From assembly GCA_012026885.1 (NCBI GenBank), contig VEPL01000007.1:276948-340947 (forward strand): a DNA stretch of 64,000 nt. Direction: 5' to 3'. Below the pieces are notes generated by a model. It had not been told where the DNA came from. It did not search any database and saw only the letters and a list, made by a program, of their open reading frames with translations. The position numbers and the translations under genes are program-made. Source of the DNA: Betaproteobacteria bacterium (GTDB taxonomy: Bacteria; Pseudomonadota; Gammaproteobacteria; Burkholderiales; Rhodocyclaceae). Within the stretch, counting starts at the first letter, position 1; every line of letters begins with the position of its first letter. Below, piece by piece: positions 8,666 through 18,428 of the stretch.

Positions 8666-11600
8666 ATGGCCGACATCCTTTGCCTCAAGGGCGATTCCGC
8701 CTTTTCCGCCTTCCGCCTGCAACGCTTGCTCGCCCGCCTGACGGCGGCGGTGGCGGACATCGAAGCGGTGACCGCCGATTACTGGCATGTGATTGCACAG
8801 AAGCGCGCCCTGGCCGCCGATGAGCGCGCCAGGCTGGCGAAGCTGCTGGAAGAAGTGCCGGCCGGCGAGGACAAGGGCGAACTGTTCCTGGTCACGCCGC
8901 GCATCGGCACCATTTCGCCGTGGTCGTCCAAGGCGACCGACATCGCCTTCAACTGCGACCTGGAACCGGCCGTCGAGCGCATCGAGCGCGTGGTCGCTTT
9001 CCATGTGGTTTTGAAGGGAAACCGGCGGTTGACCGCGGAAGAGCGGAAAACCGTCGTCGGGCTGCTGCACGACCGCATGACCGAATCGGTGCTAAAGGAC
9101 TTTGCCGAGGCCGGCGAACTCTTCCGCCATTTCGCGCCGAAGCCGCTGTCTACGGTCGACGTGCTGAAGGGCGGCAAATCCGCGCTGGTCGAGGCCAACG
9201 GGATGCTGGGCCTGGCGCTGTCCGATGATGAAGTCGATTACCTGCTCGACATCTTCAGCAAGGCCGGCCGCAACCCGACCGACGTCGAGCTGATGATGTT
9301 CGCCCAGGCCAACTCCGAGCATTGCCGCCACAAGATCTTCAACGCTTCCTGGGTGATCGACGGCAAACAGAAGGACAAGACCCTGTTCGGCATGATCCGC
9401 GAAACCCACGCCGCCCACCCGCAGGGCACCGTGCTGGCCTACGCCGACAACGCGTCCATCATCGAAGGCGCGACCATCCCGCGCTTTTATCCGGATGCCG
9501 ACCGTGGGTACAGCTACAAGGAAGAGCTGACGCACATCCTGACCAAGGTCGAGACGCACAACCACCCGACCGCGATTTCGCCCTTCCCGGGCGCGTCGAC
9601 CGGCAGCGGCGGCGAAATCCGCGACGAGGGCGCCACCGGCAAGGGGTCCAAGCCGAAGGCCGGCCTCTGCGGTTTCTCGGTTTCCAACCTGAACCTGCCG
9701 GATGCGCCGCAGCCCTGGGAACACGCCTACGGTCGTCCGTCGCGCATCGCTTCCGCCCTCGACATCATGCTCGAAGGCCCGATCGGCGCCGCTGCCTTCA
9801 ACAACGAATTCGGCCGTCCGAACCTGACCGGTTACTTCCGCACTTATGAGCAGGACGTCGCGGGCACCGTGCGCGGCTACCACAAGCCGATCATGATCGC
9901 CGGCGGCCTCGGCAGCATCCAGGCGGCGCAGTCCTTCAAGGAACCGGTCTTCCCGGTCGGCACGCTGTTCGTCCAGCTTGGCGGCCCGGGCATGCTGATC
10001 GGCCTGGGCGGCGGCGCCGCGTCGTCGATGACGGCCGGCGTCAATGCCGAAGACCTCGATTTCGCCTCGGTGCAGCGCGGCAACCCGGAAATCCAGCGGC
10101 GTGCGCAGGAAGTCATCGACCGTTGCTGGCAGATGGGCGCTCCGAAGGCCGACATCCAGCAGCCGGGCGACGGCAACCCCATCCTGTCGATCCACGACGT
10201 CGGCGCTGGTGGCGTTTCCAACGCGTTGCCCGAGCTGGCGCATTCCGGCCAAGTCGGCGCCCGGTTCGAATTGCGCGAAGTGCCGATCCTCGAGCCGGGC
10301 ATGTCGCCGGCCGAAATCTGGTCGAACGAATCGCAGGAACGCTACGTCCTGGCCATCCCGCCGAGCCGCATCGACGAATTCCGCGCCATGTGCGAACGCG
10401 AGCGCTGCCCGTTCGCCGTGGTTGGCGAAGCGACCGGCGACGGCCACCTGACGGTCACCGACCGTCACTTCAACGTGAATCCGGTCGACATGGAAATGGA
10501 AGCCCTTTTGGGCAAGCCGCCGCGCATGACGCGCGACGTGGCGACGCTGCCGGCCAGCTTCGTGCCCTTCGACGCCGTATCGATCGAACTCAAGGATGCG
10601 GCCTATCGCCTGATGCGTCTGCCGACCATCGCCGACAAGACCTTCCTGATCTCGATCGGCGACCGTTCCGTCGGCGGCCTGACGGCGCGCGACCAGATGG
10701 TCGGGCCGTGGCAGGTGCCGGTGGCCGACGTCGCGGTGACCACGATGGGCTACCAGGGCTACCTGGGCGAAGCCTTCGCCATGGGCGAGCGCACTCCGGT
10801 CGCGGTGCTCGACGCGCCGGCCTCCGGCCGCATGGCGATCGGCGAGGCGCTGACAAACCTGGCTGCTGCCGATGTCGGCAGCCTCGACAAGGTCAAGCTG
10901 TCGGCCAACTGGATGGCGCCGTGCGGTGTGCCGGGCGAGGACGCCCGCCTGTTCGCGACGGTCGAAGGCATTGCCGAGTTGTGCAAGCAGATCGGCGTGT
11001 CGATCCCGGTCGGCAAGGATTCGCTGTCGATGCGCACTGCCTGGGACGAGAACGGCGAGAAGAAACAGGTCGTTTCGCCGCTGTCGCTGATCGTCACCTC
11101 GTTTGCTGCGGTCGACGACGTGCGCAAGACGAAAACCCCGCTGCTCGCCACCGAGCAGGGCGAAACCGAACTGCTGCTGCTCGACCTCGGCAAGAACCGC
11201 CTCGGCAGCTCGGCACTGGCGCAGGTCTACAACGCCACCGGCGACGATGCACCGGACGTCGATGAACCGGCCAAGCTCAAGGGCCTGTTCGAAGCCGTGC
11301 AGCAGCTCAACCGCGACGGCCTGCTGCTCGCCTACCACGACCGTTCCGACGGCGGACTCTTCGTCGCCGCCTGCGAAATGGCTTTCGCCAGCCGCCGCGG
11401 CGTCTCCCTCGATCTCGACGGCGTCTGCTTCGACGGCGCCGCGCTCGATGTCGACGGCGCCGAGAAGCGCCCTGACCTGATGGCTGGCCGCGATTTCGAG
11501 CACATCGTCCGTGCCCTGTTCAATGAGGAACTCGGCGCGCTGATCCAGATCCGCCGCGCCGACCGCGAAAAGGTGACACCCATCCTGCGCGCCTGCGGCG

Positions 11601-12628
11601 TGCCTTACCACTTCGTCGGGCACCTGAACGAGTGGGACGAAATCCGCGTCACCCGCAACGCCAGGCGCGTGCTGCGCGAGAAGCGCGTCGACCTGCAGCG
11701 GGCCTGGTCCGAGACCAGCTACCAGATGCAGGCGATGCGCGATAACCCGAGCTGCGCGCAGCAGGAGTTCGACCGCATTCTCGATACCAGCGATCCCGGC
11801 CTGTCGCCGAAGCTGACCTTCGATCCGCAGGACGATTTCACCAAGGTCTACCTGCAACTCGGCGCCAGGCCGCGCATGGCCATCCTGCGCGAGCAGGGCG
11901 TCAACAGCCATTACGAAATGGCCGCCGCCTTCGACCGGGCCGGCTTTGCCGCGGTCGACGTCCACATGAGCGACATTCTGGCCGGCCATGTCAGTCTCAA
12001 GGACTTCAAGGGCCTGGTCGCCTGCGGCGGCTTCTCCTATGGCGACGTGCTCGGCGCCGGCCAGGGCTGGGCCAAGACCATCCTGATGCACGAAGGCTGC
12101 CGCGACGAGTTCGCCGGATTCTTCAACCGCAGGGACACCTTCGCGCTGGGCGTCTGCAACGGCTGCCAGATGATGAGCGCGCTGAAGTCACTGATCCCTG
12201 GTGCTGAGCACTGGCCGGCTTTCCGCCGCAACAAGGTCGAGCAATTCGAGGCGCGCTTCGTGCAGACCGAGGTGCTGGCCTCGCCGTCGCTGTTCTTCGC
12301 CGGCATGGAAGGTTCGTTGCTGCCCATCGTCGTCTCGCACGGGGAAGGCCGCGCCGTCTTCGACAATGCCGCGGACCAGCAGAAGTGCCTGTCGGCGCTG
12401 CGTTACGTCGACAACCGGGGCGAGGCGACCGAGAGCTATCCCTACAACCCGAACGGGTCGCCGGGCGGCCTGACCGCCGTGACCACCGCAGACGGCCGCT
12501 TCACCATCATGATGCCGCACCCGGAGCGTGTCTTCCGTACCGTGCAGATGTCGTGGCACCCCGCAGGCTGGAGCGAGGACTCGCCCTGGCTGCGCATGTT
12601 CCGCAACGCCCGGCGCTGGGTGGGCTGA
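8666..12628 (+). CDS. purL: Phosphoribosylformylglycinamidine synthase (large, fused type)
   Basis: 1320 residues, the usual size of single-chain PurL in proteobacteria. It makes formylglycinamidine ribotide from FGAR, ATP and glutamine in purine synthesis. I chose the ATG at 8666 (MADILCLKG); the much longer open frame upstream runs antisense through the HD-GYP gene. Visible parts: the N-terminal PurS-like domain, the linker with [11 protein letters not shown] (substrate/auxiliary site), two AIRS-like ATP domains ([19 protein letters not shown]) and the C-terminal glutaminase with nucleophile in GVCNGCQM and catalytic His in [10 protein letters not shown]. Monocistronic. Confidence 0.97.
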   Translation: MADILCLKGDSAFSAFRLQRLLARLTAAVADIEAVTADYWHVIAQKRALAADERARLAKLLEEVPAGEDKGELFLVTPRIGTISPWSSKATDIAFNCDLEPAVERIERVVAFHVVLKGNRRLTAEERKTVVGLLHDRMTESVLKDFAEAGELFRHFAPKPLSTVDVLKGGKSALVEANGMLGLALSDDEVDYLLDIFSKAGRNPTDVELMMFAQANSEHCRHKIFNASWVIDGKQKDKTLFGMIRETHAAHPQGTVLAYADNASIIEGATIPRFYPDADRGYSYKEELTHILTKVETHNHPTAISPFPGASTGSGGEIRDEGATGKGSKPKAGLCGFSVSNLNLPDAPQPWEHAYGRPSRIASALDIMLEGPIGAAAFNNEFGRPNLTGYFRTYEQDVAGTVRGYHKPIMIAGGLGSIQAAQSFKEPVFPVGTLFVQLGGPGMLIGLGGGAASSMTAGVNAEDLDFASVQRGNPEIQRRAQEVIDRCWQMGAPKADIQQPGDGNPILSIHDVGAGGVSNALPELAHSGQVGARFELREVPILEPGMSPAEIWSNESQERYVLAIPPSRIDEFRAMCERERCPFAVVGEATGDGHLTVTDRHFNVNPVDMEMEALLGKPPRMTRDVATLPASFVPFDAVSIELKDAAYRLMRLPTIADKTFLISIGDRSVGGLTARDQMVGPWQVPVADVAVTTMGYQGYLGEAFAMGERTPVAVLDAPASGRMAIGEALTNLAAADVGSLDKVKLSANWMAPCGVPGEDARLFATVEGIAELCKQIGVSIPVGKDSLSMRTAWDENGEKKQVVSPLSLIVTSFAAVDDVRKTKTPLLATEQGETELLLLDLGKNRLGSSALAQVYNATGDDAPDVDEPAKLKGLFEAVQQLNRDGLLLAYHDRSDGGLFVAACEMAFASRRGVSLDLDGVCFDGAALDVDGAEKRPDLMAGRDFEHIVRALFNEELGALIQIRRADREKVTPILRACGVPYHFVGHLNEWDEIRVTRNARRVLREKRVDLQRAWSETSYQMQAMRDNPSCAQQEFDRILDTSDPGLSPKLTFDPQDDFTKVYLQLGARPRMAILREQGVNSHYEMAAAFDRAGFAAVDVHMSDILAGHVSLKDFKGLVACGGFSYGDVLGAGQGWAKTILMHEGCRDEFAGFFNRRDTFALGVCNGCQMMSALKSLIPGAEHWPAFRRNKVEQFEARFVQTEVLASPSLFFAGMEGSLLPIVVSHGEGRAVFDNAADQQKCLSALRYVDNRGEATESYPYNPNGSPGGLTAVTTADGRFTIMMPHPERVFRTVQMSWHPAGWSEDSPWLRMFRNARRWVG

Positions 12629-12792
12629 TCCTTTTCCCGGCGGTGCTCCGGAGCCGGCGCCGGTTGTCAGTTGGCGGCCGTAAACGTATCATTGCGTCCG
12701 CGTTTGGCGAGTGTCATCGCAGCCGGTTTTCTTGTGGGTGCCGGCTGGCTTCTTACCTGTCTCAACCCGCACTGCATGGAGATTCACCGGTC

Positions 12793-13137
12793 ATGAACCG
12801 TGTCGCACTGATCCTCGGCGTACTGCTCGCTTTGCCTGCCGGCCAGGCGATTTCCGCCCTCGACGAGAAATCGGCCAAGGCCGCGGATGACTTGCTGCGC
12901 AAGAGCGGCTGCTACAAGTGCCATGCCCCCGAGCGCAAGAAGGATGGTCCGTCGCTCAAGTCGATTTCCGAAAAGTGGCGTGGCAAGCCGGATGCGGTCA
13001 GCAAGCTCTCGATCCACGTGACCACCAACCCGGTCGTCAAGATCGAAGGCAAGGAAGAACAGCACGAGATGCTCAAGCTGAAGTCTGACAGCCCGGACGA
13101 AGTCAAGAACGTCGTTAACTTCATTCTCGACCGCTGA
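12793..13137 (+). CDS. Small class I c-type cytochrome, periplasmic
   Basis: 114 residues: signal peptide (about 1-22) then one heme site CYKCH (40-44) soon after the mature N-terminus. A distal Met is plausible at M97 within HEMLKLKS. The sequence is lysine-rich, and pre-heme EKSAKAADDLLRKSGC is typical of cytochrome c5/c551-like monoheme electron carriers. The ATG at 12793 is preceded by GGAG (12778 region). It lies 87 bases before a membrane cytochrome b gene on the same strand, so the two probably form an electron-transfer pair. Partner enzymes are not in the neighbourhood. Confidence 0.88.
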   Translation: MNRVALILGVLLALPAGQAISALDEKSAKAADDLLRKSGCYKCHAPERKKDGPSLKSISEKWRGKPDAVSKLSIHVTTNPVVKIEGKEEQHEMLKLKSDSPDEVKNVVNFILDR

Positions 13138-13224
13138 ACCCGGCGCCCGGCCGGTGTCGGGCGTTGCAGTAAAAAGTCCGCCCTGCAGGCGGCAATGCTG
13201 ATCATCCACCGACAGAGCGGCTGA

Positions 13225-14052
13225 ATGAACCCGAACGAGAAGAAGTACGCCCCCCTGGGGGGCCTCGATGTCCTCGAAGGCGAGGAGCGCCGCCACCAGC
13301 CGGAACCCATCATCCGTGTCTGGGACATCGTCGTGCGTAGCGGCCACTGGCTGCTCGTCGCGCTCTTTGCGATCCTTTACTTCAAGTCCGGCAAGTTCCC
13401 GCTGCATGCCTACGCCGGCCTTGCCATCATGGGCATCGTCGTGTTCCGGATCGTTTGGGGCTTCGTCGGCGGTCGCGCCGCCCGCTTCTCCAGCTTCCTC
13501 TATTCCCCGGCGGCCGCGTTCCGCTATTTCCTGCAGGCCCTCGGTGGTCACGCGCCCTACCATGCCAGCCACAATCCGATGGGCGCCTGGATGGTCTACC
13601 TGCTGATCCTGCTGCTGCTCGCCAACGGCGTCCTCGGCATGATGTACTACAGCACCAGCCAGCAGCTCGGACCGCTCGGCGACATGGTTCCCGTCGAATG
13701 GGACGAGATGCTGGAGAATGTCCATTTCGTGGTCGGCCATGCGACTGCCGCGCTCGTCCTGGTGCACATGCTTGGCGTCGTCTGGGCGGCGCACGCGCAC
13801 CGCGAGAATTACGTCACCGCGATGTTCACCGGCTTCAAGCGGGTGCCGCGCGATGCCGAGCGTTCGGCGCTCGACGGCTATTCCATTCACTCCGACGAGG
13901 TCGTCGCGCGGCCACTGGCGGCTACCGAGCGCTGGTTCAACACGCGTCGTCCGGCCATCGGCTCGCTGCTGATCGTTCTCGCGGTCGTTGCCGCGGTCTT
14001 CGCGCTGAGCCAGGTCGCCATCCTCTTCAACGACGACCTGCCGGTCTTCTGA
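13225..14052 (+). CDS. Membrane cytochrome b (b561/Ni-hydrogenase cytochrome-b-like)
   Basis: 275 residues with a cytosolic N-terminal tail, four central membrane helices and an extra C-terminal helix (about 245-265). Heme-ligand histidines are in the expected helices: RSGHWLLVALF (about 40), FPLHAYAGL (about 60), HFVVGHATAALVLVHM (about 168-182). This is the di-heme cytochrome b fold (PF01292) that usually passes electrons between quinol and a periplasmic c-type cytochrome; the adjacent cytochrome c supports this. The N-terminal cytosolic sequence (EGEERRHQPEP) is longer than in typical hydrogenase cytochrome b. Biological role unassigned. Confidence 0.87.
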   Translation: MNPNEKKYAPLGGLDVLEGEERRHQPEPIIRVWDIVVRSGHWLLVALFAILYFKSGKFPLHAYAGLAIMGIVVFRIVWGFVGGRAARFSSFLYSPAAAFRYFLQALGGHAPYHASHNPMGAWMVYLLILLLLANGVLGMMYYSTSQQLGPLGDMVPVEWDEMLENVHFVVGHATAALVLVHMLGVVWAAHAHRENYVTAMFTGFKRVPRDAERSALDGYSIHSDEVVARPLAATERWFNTRRPAIGSLLIVLAVVAAVFALSQVAILFNDDLPVF

Positions 14053-14070
14053 GTCGCCGCCCGGGCGGCT

Positions 14071-14313
14071 TCAATCAGGCGTCTTGCGCCAGCCGCGCGA
14101 TTCCATGCAGGCGTGCATCGCACGCACGCTCGCCTGGGTGACGGCACCGTCGACCCCGGGATAGATCAGTTGCTTGCAGAACTTGAGGTCGATGTCGTAA
14201 TCGGCCTCGCTCGCCCCCGGCTTGGCCCAGTGCCAGCCGGGGAAGAGCATGCAGCCGCCGAGCAGCAGGGCGGCGCCCAGCGTGGAGAATGTCCTTGTTT
14301 CCATCGCCGGCAT
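14071..14313 (-). CDS. Small predicted lipoprotein of unknown function
   Basis: 80 residues (77 if the second ATG at 14304 is used). A short signal sequence ends in lipobox LLGGC, followed by MLFPGWHWAKPG and a mature domain with two more cysteines (LKFCKQL, MHACMESRGWRK) that could form a disulfide. The C-terminal motif C-M-x-x-x-G-W is seen in several small bacterial lipoproteins of unknown role. Convergent with the cytochrome b gene. I cannot assign a function. Confidence 0.7.
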   Translation of the reverse strand: MPAMETRTFSTLGAALLLGGCMLFPGWHWAKPGASEADYDIDLKFCKQLIYPGVDGAVTQASVRAMHACMESRGWRKTPD

Positions 14314-14343
14314 TCTACGCCCCGCGTCGTGCAGCCCGGGCTC

Positions 14344-15786
14344 TCACAGCAGGAATCCGAACAGGTTCGCCAGCGGCACGATCGCCAGCATGCGGGCAAT
14401 TTCCCAAGGGTCCGCGCCGGTGACGAGCGCTGCGTGATCGACCTGTCCTGCACCCGCGACGCGGGGCGCGCCTTCCATCCGGGCAAGGATGCTGCTGCGC
14501 GCCGCTGCGGCGATGTCGGGCGCATCGCGGCAGATGAAGACCATCTCCGAGTTCAGGTTGGCCGAACGCGGATCGACGTTGTAGGTTCCGATCAGGTAAT
14601 GCCGCCCGTCGATGACGGCACGCTTGGCGTGGGTCCCGCGGCGGGTGGCGACGAGACCGGCAGCCTCGGCGTCCGGCGCCGGCGTGCCGGGATATGCGAG
14701 CAGGGTCAGTCCGCCCTCCGCCGCGAGCGGCAGGCGTTGCCACAGGGCTGCAACCGTGTAATAGGCATCGGTTGCCGGGAGGCTGTTGGTCAATACCTGC
14801 ATGCGCACGCCGCGGGCGGTGGTGGCGCTGATCAGCCTTGCGCCTTCCCGAGTCAGCACGAAATAGGGGCTTTCGCCGACGATCTCGCTGCCGGCGCCGG
14901 ATAGTGCCGCGGCTATGGCCGGATAGACGCGCCGGTCGGTCTCGGCAACGCCCGGGAAGTCGGTGACGAAGGCGGCATCTCGGCAGACGCCCGATGCTTG
15001 CGATGCCAGTCGCACGGTGCCGGCGCGGAGAAGTGCATCCCGGCGCGGCGCATCGTCGGGCCAACCGGCCAGGAAATCGCGTGGCGCGCGTGCTTCCGGT
15101 GCGCTGGCATAGCGGGACTGCCAGTAGAGATCGAAGGATTCGCGCATGCCGCCGACGATTTCACCGCGGACCAGGGCGTCGCTGTCGACGAAGTTGTAGC
15201 GGGGCGACAGCCCGAAATAATCGTCGGCGATGTTGCGGCCGCCGACGATGGCGGAATCATCGTCGACGACCAGCAGCTTGCGGTGGTTGCGGTGGTGCAT
15301 CGAGACGAAGCGGTAGAGCGGGCCGGCATTGTAGTAACGCACTTCGATGCCGTTGCGGCGGAGGAATTCGGCGTATTCCGGGCGCAACTCGAACACCGGT
15401 CCGGCAAAATCGACCAGCAGGCGGATGCGCACGCCGGCCCTGGCGCGCTCGATCAGCTCCGCGGTGATCCAGCGGGCCGAGAAATCGAGGTCGTAGATGA
15501 AGAACTCGAGGTCGATGCGCTCACGGGCAGAGCGGATCAGCGCCACGCGGGCGTAGAGGGATGCCAGTCCGTCATCGAGCAGCGTCAGGGCATGCGGCGA
15601 CCGGCTTTCCCGGACGAGCGATGCGACACCATTCCCCCCGATCTCGCTGCGCAGTTCGCGGGCCGACCAGGCGAGTCCCAGGGCGATAGTCGCGTAAGTG
15701 ACGATGATCGAGCCGAGCAGGCCGGCGGCAGCCCAGCCGATCAGCCGGCGCAGCGACCGGGCGCGGGTAACGCCGGGAGTGATCAT
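14344..15786 (-). CDS. Phospholipase-D family protein, cardiolipin synthase (ClsC-like)
   Basis: 480 residues with one N-terminal membrane helix (about 14-38) and two HKD phosphodiesterase motifs: HRKLLVVDDD (H168, K170, D175) and HAKRAVIDG (H386, K388, D393). Paired HKD sites transfer phosphatidyl groups through a His intermediate; the length and single membrane anchor resemble ClsC-type enzymes that use phosphatidylglycerol plus another phospholipid. Its ATG at 15786 overlaps the stop of the PAP2-like gene (ATGA), so the two are cotranslated. Last gene of a three-gene lipid cluster. The acceptor substrate cannot be read from sequence. Confidence 0.85.
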   Translation of the reverse strand: MITPGVTRARSLRRLIGWAAAGLLGSIIVTYATIALGLAWSARELRSEIGGNGVASLVRESRSPHALTLLDDGLASLYARVALIRSARERIDLEFFIYDLDFSARWITAELIERARAGVRIRLLVDFAGPVFELRPEYAEFLRRNGIEVRYYNAGPLYRFVSMHHRNHRKLLVVDDDSAIVGGRNIADDYFGLSPRYNFVDSDALVRGEIVGGMRESFDLYWQSRYASAPEARAPRDFLAGWPDDAPRRDALLRAGTVRLASQASGVCRDAAFVTDFPGVAETDRRVYPAIAAALSGAGSEIVGESPYFVLTREGARLISATTARGVRMQVLTNSLPATDAYYTVAALWQRLPLAAEGGLTLLAYPGTPAPDAEAAGLVATRRGTHAKRAVIDGRHYLIGTYNVDPRSANLNSEMVFICRDAPDIAAAARSSILARMEGAPRVAGAGQVDHAALVTGADPWEIARMLAIVPLANLFGFLL

Positions 15787-16427
15787 GTTGTGCTGGAGAG
15801 GAAGCCGGCGGCCAGCGCGGCCGCCACGCCGGCGACGACATCCAGCGTCCAGTGCGCGCGCAGGACGATGACCACGGCGATTTCGGCGAATACCATGAAA
15901 ATGCCGAGCGCAGTCAGTGCCGGGATCCCGAGGCTAGCAAGCTGGATTGCGCCGTAGACCGCGAGCGCGGTGTGGCCGGAAAAGAAGAAATCGTTGCCGA
16001 CCGAGTAGGTCACGAACAGCGAGGGAAATCCCGGCGGCCGCCAGATGATGCCGGGCGGCGCCGGCAGGGCGACCAGTGCCTGGCAGGCCTGGCGGGCGGC
16101 GAAGAGCGCCAGCAGGCCCCAGAAGGGCGCGAAGCCGGGGCCGAGCAGGGCGAAGAAGAGGACGAACAGCGTCACGGCATCGATCCACAACGACGATGCG
16201 ACCAGTAGCCGGTCCGCAGTTGCCGGATGGCGGTGCAGCCAGGCGTTGGCGCTGGCGGTGGCGGCGTGCAGGCGATCGTCGATGCTGCCGGCGATCGCCG
16301 GGCGGGCGCCGATCAGGCGCTGGGTCAGGAACCAGGCGCCCAGTGCGGCGACGATGGCGAGCAGGCGCAGGGCGATCGTGTCGAGGGACGGTAGCGCAGC
16401 CACGTCAGTCGGATGCCCCGGCATCAT
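15783..16427 (-). CDS. PAP2-related membrane enzyme (sphingomyelin-synthase-like phosphatase/transferase domain)
   Basis: About 214 residues from the ATG at 16427 (or 16424); the open frame extends to a GTG at 16469 but that lies inside the upstream gene. Polytopic membrane protein with about six hydrophobic segments. Near the C-terminus, DFFFSGHT followed by HWTLDVVAG forms the His/Asp catalytic pattern of PAP2 family members, particularly the PAP2_C branch that contains sphingomyelin synthases and bacterial lipid phosphotransferases. It overlaps its upstream neighbour by about 23 bases and its downstream neighbour by 4. Likely removes or transfers a lipid head-group phosphate; substrate unknown. 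Confidence 0.75.
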   Translation of the reverse strand: MMPGHPTDVAALPSLDTIALRLLAIVAALGAWFLTQRLIGARPAIAGSIDDRLHAATASANAWLHRHPATADRLLVASSLWIDAVTLFVLFFALLGPGFAPFWGLLALFAARQACQALVALPAPPGIIWRPPGFPSLFVTYSVGNDFFFSGHTALAVYGAIQLASLGIPALTALGIFMVFAEIAVVIVLRAHWTLDVVAGVAAALAAGFLSSTT

Positions 16428-17136
16428 GAATGCTCTCCTCGCGCTCGATGCGTTGTGCCGGGATGCCACCCCACAGTTCGCCGGCCGGTATGCGCGTGTT
16501 GGGCAGCACGAAAGAGCCGGCGAGCACCTTGGCCTTCTCGCCGACCTCGACGCCGCCCATGATGATGGCGCGCAGCCCGATGGTGGCGCCGGCCCCGATG
16601 CGCACCGGCGCGATGATCAGGTAGCCGCCCTGGGAATAATGCGCCATGACGCTGGCGCTGCCGCCGATGGTCACGTAGTCATCGAGCTCGATCATCGAGG
16701 GATCGGCGATGGCGGTCGAATTGATGTGCACGCCGCGCCCGATCTTCATGCCCATCAGGCGGTAATAAAGCTGGGCGAAGGGCGACGGCGTGACGAATTC
16801 GAGGAAGGAGTAGCGCACCACCAGGGTCAGTGTGCAATGCACGTACCAGCGCAGGACCGAGAGCGAGACGGCCGGGCCCCGGTAAGGCGACAGGCGGCCG
16901 CCGAGCAGCGTGTTGAGGGCGGGCGCGATCAGCAGCAGGGCGAGGCCGTAGGCGAAATAGGACGCCGCCAGGGCGAGCCCGGTCAGCGGCCAGTGCCAGG
17001 GTGAGGCCACGGCGGCGAGCGCCGGGGCGAAAACCAAGCCGTAGAGGGCGGCAGCGATGCCGAGCGCAAGGCCGGCCGTGACGATGGCGAGGGCGATGAA
17101 GGGGAGGGGGCCGACGAGGGAGAGCAGGCGGTTCAT
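16405..17136 (-). CDS. Membrane-anchored left-handed beta-helix (hexapeptide) transferase
   Basis: 243 residues. Residues about 10-80 contain two hydrophobic membrane spans; residues about 130-225 contain hexapeptide-like repeats ([LIV]-G-x-x-x-x: MKIGRGVHINS, IGGSASVMAH, VRIGAGATIGL, GVEVGEKAKVLAGS) forming a left-handed beta-helix. The organisation resembles the C-terminal part of large Pls/NRPS-type membrane acyltransferases reduced to a stand-alone protein. It heads an overlapping cluster with a PAP2-like enzyme and a cardiolipin synthase, which suggests acyl modification of a lipid or lipid-linked group. Acyl donor and acceptor are unknown. Confidence 0.75.
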   Translation of the reverse strand: MNRLLSLVGPLPFIALAIVTAGLALGIAAALYGLVFAPALAAVASPWHWPLTGLALAASYFAYGLALLLIAPALNTLLGGRLSPYRGPAVSLSVLRWYVHCTLTLVVRYSFLEFVTPSPFAQLYYRLMGMKIGRGVHINSTAIADPSMIELDDYVTIGGSASVMAHYSQGGYLIIAPVRIGAGATIGLRAIIMGGVEVGEKAKVLAGSFVLPNTRIPAGELWGGIPAQRIEREESIHDAGASD

Positions 17137-17211
17137 GGCTGTGATGCATCAGGTGACGGGAGGATTGTCACCGAACGGCCGCGATCCTGCCAGCCGGGCA
17201 TGCCAGATGGA

Positions 17212-18315
17212 TCAGCGCGGCAGGCCGGGCAGCAGCGCGAGCGCGTTGTCGCGGCGGATCGCCCGCAGGTCGCCGCGCGACAGCCCGAGTCCGGCAAGGT
17301 CGGCGACTGTTTCGCCGAGCGGGATGTACGGGTTGTCGCTGCCCAGGAGCAGGCGGGTCGCGGGAACGATGCTGGAAATGGCAGCGACTGCCGGCCGGTT
17401 GGCGGTTCCCGCAAGGTCGTAGTAATGGCGCTGCAACTCGGCTTCGATCCCGGCCGGCGCCAGCGTGGCCAGGCTGGCGGGACCGTACTGCTTCATGCGG
17501 CCGAGCACCATTGGCATGTTGCCGCCGGCATGCGTGAAGATGAAGCGGATATTGCGGTAGCGGGCAAAGGTGCCGGTGAACAGCAGGTTGGTGATGACCC
17601 GGGCGGTATCCTGCGGCACTTCGGCGATCACCGGTGCGACATCCGGCAGCAGCGACCGGCAGCACGCCGGTGTCGTCGGATGGACGAAGACGACCGTCCG
17701 GCGCCGGTCGAGCTCGGCGAAGACCGGTTCGTAGGCGGGGTTGCCCAGCCACTTGTCGCCGTAGCTGGTGAGCAGGCCGATGCCGTCCGCCTTGAGGACA
17801 TCGAGCGCGTAGGCGAGTTCGGCGAGGCTGGCGTCCCGGTCGGGGAGCGGCAACACGGCGAAGAAACCGAAGCGGCCGCGATGGGTACGGGCGAGTCCGG
17901 CGGCGTATTCGTTGACCTGGCGGGCCGTCCGCTGCGCGGCGACCGGATCGCCAAACCACACCCCCGGCTGGGAGAGCGACAGGACGGCGATGGCGACGCC
18001 GGCAGCGTCCATCGCGGCGAGCGCGCTTTCCGGGGACCAGTTCAGCCAGGCCGGGCTGAGCGTGCCGCCGCGCACCGCGGCAATGCGCTCGCGGTATTCG
18101 GCGAGGTAGAAGGGCGGTATGAGGTGATGGTGCACATCGATCGCGCCCTCGCCATGTCGGCTCCCGGCGCTTCCGACGGTCGTGCCGCAACCTGCGAGCG
18201 CGGCTCCTGCCGCGAGCGAGGCGGAGAGGAAGCGGCGCCGGCCCGGGCTGGGCGGAATGCCGCCACAATTGCAGCGGGCAAAGGCGATGGTCGGGAAATC
18301 GCGGTCCACGGACAT
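17212..18315 (-). CDS. Amidohydrolase-2/ACMSD-type metal-dependent hydrolase, Tat-exported lipoprotein
   Basis: 367 residues. The N-terminus has a twin-arginine signal (RRRFLSASLAAG) with the h-region ending in lipobox LAGC, so it appears to be folded and metal-loaded in the cytosol, exported by Tat and lipidated. The mature domain is a TIM-barrel amidohydrolase (PF04909): DVHHHLIPP supplies the metal HxH, FTHAGG a later His, and GSDNPY the catalytic Asp near residue 330. The family includes decarboxylases of aromatic acids and lactonases; substrate unknown. GAGGA sits just upstream of the ATG at 18315, with tight spacing. Divergent from the helicase gene. Confidence 0.8.
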   Translation of the reverse strand: MSVDRDFPTIAFARCNCGGIPPSPGRRRFLSASLAAGAALAGCGTTVGSAGSRHGEGAIDVHHHLIPPFYLAEYRERIAAVRGGTLSPAWLNWSPESALAAMDAAGVAIAVLSLSQPGVWFGDPVAAQRTARQVNEYAAGLARTHRGRFGFFAVLPLPDRDASLAELAYALDVLKADGIGLLTSYGDKWLGNPAYEPVFAELDRRRTVVFVHPTTPACCRSLLPDVAPVIAEVPQDTARVITNLLFTGTFARYRNIRFIFTHAGGNMPMVLGRMKQYGPASLATLAPAGIEAELQRHYYDLAGTANRPAVAAISSIVPATRLLLGSDNPYIPLGETVADLAGLGLSRGDLRAIRRDNALALLPGLPR

Positions 18316-18428
18316 TCTCCTCGGTCAGCCAGGACGGGTTCCATTATGCATCCTTGTCGCGCGCTGGCGGTGGTCCGCCGCCGGCGCGGCTCTGCTACCA
18401 TTCGCCCCGGTTTTCCCGGCAACTTTCC

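Noticed and set aside
9092..12091. 999-residue minus-strand open frame opposite purL
   Set aside because: Frame shadow of purL; low complexity and no motif.
13140..13200. Small GC-rich hairpin after the cytochrome c gene
   Set aside because: The stem is short (6 base pairs) and not followed by a T-run, so I do not call a terminator.
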